A stretch of 14,592 bases of DNA. Origin: an uncultured Bacilli bacterium. GTDB lineage: Bacteria > Bacillota_I > Bacilli_A > RF39 > UBA660. How positions within the stretch are numbered: position 1 is the first letter of the stretch; each line of letters opens with the position of its first letter. Location: positions 1 through 14,592 of the forward strand of contig CALVJC010000066.1 in NCBI GenBank assembly GCA_944331945.1, read 5' to 3'. The notes below the pieces were generated by a model. The model saw nothing but the letters and a program-made list of their open reading frames with translations. It searched no databases and had not been told where the DNA came from. This document shows positions 13,004-14,592 of this stretch, in pieces. A program made the position numbers and the translations under genes.

Positions 13004-14592
13004 ATGAGCAAAATTAAAATATTTAGTCTTGGAGGATTAAATGAAAACGGCAAAAATATGTATGTTGTCGAAGTAGATAAAAAGATTTATGTTTTTGATG
13101 CGGGTTTAAAATACGATAATGAACGGAATTTAGGAATTGATTATATTATTCCAAATTTTGATTATTTAATTAAAAATCAAAAGAGAATTCAAGGAATTTT
13201 TTTGAGTCATGGACATGAAAGTAATATGGGTGCCATTCCAGATATGGTTAAAAGTTTAAAGAATGTTAAGGTTTATGGTACAAAATTGACTTTAGAGCTT
13301 TTGCGCATGGATATGACAGAGGAAGAAATAAAATTAGTACAATTTCAAGAAATCAAACCTCATTGCAAATTGGACTTTGGGACCGAAACTTTATTTACAA
13401 TTGGGATGACTCATTCCATTCCAGATGCCATTTGTTATGTTTTAAATACAAAGGATGGATCGATCGTTTATACAGGGGATTTTACCTTTGATCATGCGAT
13501 GACTGGAATTTACAAAACCGATATTGGACGTCTTTCTTATATAGGAAAACAAGGAGTTTTATGTTTAATGTGTGAATCTCTTTATGCGGAAAGAAGTGGT
13601 TATACCGCTCCAAACAATCGAGTAGAAGATTTTATTCGTACGGTCTTATTGAAAAATGAACATCGTATTATTGCTACGGTATTTCCTTCTCATTTTTATC
13701 GAATTCAAGAAATTTTTAATGAAGTATCGAAGACACATCGTAAAATTGTTATTATGGGAAAAAGTTTACAAACGATTATTCATTATGCTTTAAATAATCG
13801 TTACCTGACCTTAGATCGTAGAGTGATTGGGGATTTGAATAATTTAGAAGATAAAGATGTTGTTGTTTTAATCTCGGATGAAAAAGAACGTCCTTTTGCG
13901 AATTTGGAGCGGATCTTAAAAGGTTATGATAAGTATATTAAATTAAAGAAAACCGATACGATTTTCATTACCGAACCTGCTTATGAAGGAATTGAAAAAC
14001 GTCTTGCTTATGTCATGGATGAGATTGCAATGCAAGGAGTGAATGCCGTTAGCTTATCAAGTAAGAAGCATCTTTTACATCATGCCTCTAGTGAAGATCT
14101 AAAATTAATGATCAATATTATGCAACCAAAATACTATTTTCCGGTAAAAGGAGAATATCGTCATCAATTCGCGAATGCGGAAATTGCTGAGAGTCTTGGG
14201 GTTCCCAAAGAAAATATTTTATTAAAGCAAAATGGGGATGTCGTTACTTTTGAAAATGGAGTTTTGGTGGATACAAAAGAACATATTGATACCGATGAAA
14301 TCTTAATCGATGGAAAAAGTTCTGGGGATATTGGAGACTTGGTGTTAAAAGATCGAGAAATGTTAGGAGAAAATGGAATTATTATTATCAGTTGTACTCT
14401 TGATCGCGAAACGAAACAAATTCTAGCAGGACCAGAAGTATTAACAAGAGGTTTTATCTATGTGAAAGAACATCTTGATATTGTAGAAGAAATTAAAACT
14501 ATGGCAAAAAAAGTTATTGAAAGTAATGTTGAAGTTGGTAGCAAACGAATTGATTATGCTAAAATCAAAAATGATGTTCGAGATGTTTTAGG
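13004..14592 (+). CDS. RNase J-family protein with degenerate active site (J2-like), 3' end cut
   Basis: A member of the metallo-beta-lactamase/beta-CASP RNase J family, normally 5'-3' exonuclease and endonuclease in mRNA turnover. The ATG at 13004 is 5 bases after AAAGGAG. 529 residues are visible of an expected 550-560, and the frame is open at the window end. Order: MBL half, beta-CASP (about 200-340), MBL return, and a C-terminal domain beginning near 440. The HxHxDH metal motif is HGHESN (69-74): H69 and H71 remain, but the Asp is S73 and the His N74. THSIPD (H137), GDFTFD (D159) and H360 are kept, whereas PVHGEY is PVKGEY with K382 in place of the ligand His (H390 in B. subtilis J1). 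The usual SDSTNAE is CESLYAE. Three lost ligands argue for little or no nuclease activity, as for partner subunit RNase J2. A true J1 would be expected elsewhere in the genome. Confidence 0.9.
   Translation, partial: MSKIKIFSLGGLNENGKNMYVVEVDKKIYVFDAGLKYDNERNLGIDYIIPNFDYLIKNQKRIQGIFLSHGHESNMGAIPDMVKSLKNVKVYGTKLTLELLRMDMTEEEIKLVQFQEIKPHCKLDFGTETLFTIGMTHSIPDAICYVLNTKDGSIVYTGDFTFDHAMTGIYKTDIGRLSYIGKQGVLCLMCESLYAERSGYTAPNNRVEDFIRTVLLKNEHRIIATVFPSHFYRIQEIFNEVSKTHRKIVIMGKSLQTIIHYALNNRYLTLDRRVIGDLNNLEDKDVVVLISDEKERPFANLERILKGYDKYIKLKKTDTIFITEPAYEGIEKRLAYVMDEIAMQGVNAVSLSSKKHLLHHASSEDLKLMINIMQPKYYFPVKGEYRHQFANAEIAESLGVPKENILLKQNGDVVTFENGVLVDTKEHIDTDEILIDGKSSGDIGDLVLKDREMLGENGIIIISCTLDRETKQILAGPEVLTRGFIYVKEHLDIVEEIKTMAKKVIESNVEVGSKRIDYAKIKNDVRDVL

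Noticed and set aside
1..14592. CRISPR array, tRNA, rRNA, insertion sequence or prophage genes
   Set aside because: No spaced direct repeats of suitable length, no cloverleaf, no transposase or integrase motif was seen in any frame; the only short tandem array is the octamer at 11693.
1..14592. Mollicute-type genetic code (TGA as Trp)
   Set aside because: TGA ends gerA, gerC and rnc at the expected positions, and tryptophans are encoded by TGG.

Overview
The window is AT-rich, densely packed DNA from a low-GC Gram-positive bacterium (Bacillota). It carries a three-gene germinant-receptor operon (gerA-gerC-gerB), so the organism or its recent ancestor makes endospores. TGA is used as a stop codon at the ends of gerA, gerC and rnc, and Trp is read from TGG, so the code is standard and not the Mycoplasma code. 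Most genes are preceded by clear Shine-Dalgarno sequences, and several terminator hairpins include the stop codon of the gene they end. The genus cannot be fixed from the sequence; a gut Erysipelotrichia- or Clostridia-like lineage is a reasonable guess.

Left part (1-2855, plus strand), a cell-surface locus: the C-terminal end of a polytopic membrane protein, two adjacent paralogous secreted single-pass proteins with an InlB-type B-repeat and an unusual NPETRT stretch just before the C-terminal membrane helix, and a soluble family-2 glycosyltransferase. A terminator closes the group.

Middle-left (2868-6240, plus strand), housekeeping: a CBS/DRTGG-regulated family II inorganic pyrophosphatase with its own promoter and terminator, then uppP (undecaprenyl-pyrophosphate phosphatase) followed closely by a ZIP-family metal transporter.

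Middle (6381-9696, minus strand): gerA, gerC and gerB are joined by two ATGA overlaps. They converge on the ZIP gene across a hairpin-rich stretch. Their upstream region is shared with a divergent RlmCD/TrmA-type rRNA uracil methyltransferase (9772-10962). It holds a perfect 13-base palindrome that includes CATACTA, a forespore-sigma-like -10 element, on the gerA side.

Right part (10979-14592, plus strand): a Fic-domain gene interrupted by a one-base frameshift exactly at a canonical A_AAA_AAA slippery heptamer, an 8-base tandem repeat, rnc (RNase III), a small unrecognised helical protein, and an RNase J homologue cut by the window end. The RNase J homologue has lost three of its usual metal ligands (HGHESN for HxHxDH; PVKGEY for PVHGEY), which points to an RNase J2-like, possibly non-catalytic protein. 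The most unusual items are the Fic frameshift site, the degenerate RNase J, the paired surface proteins with their glycosyltransferase neighbours, and the gerA/rlmCD divergent control region.
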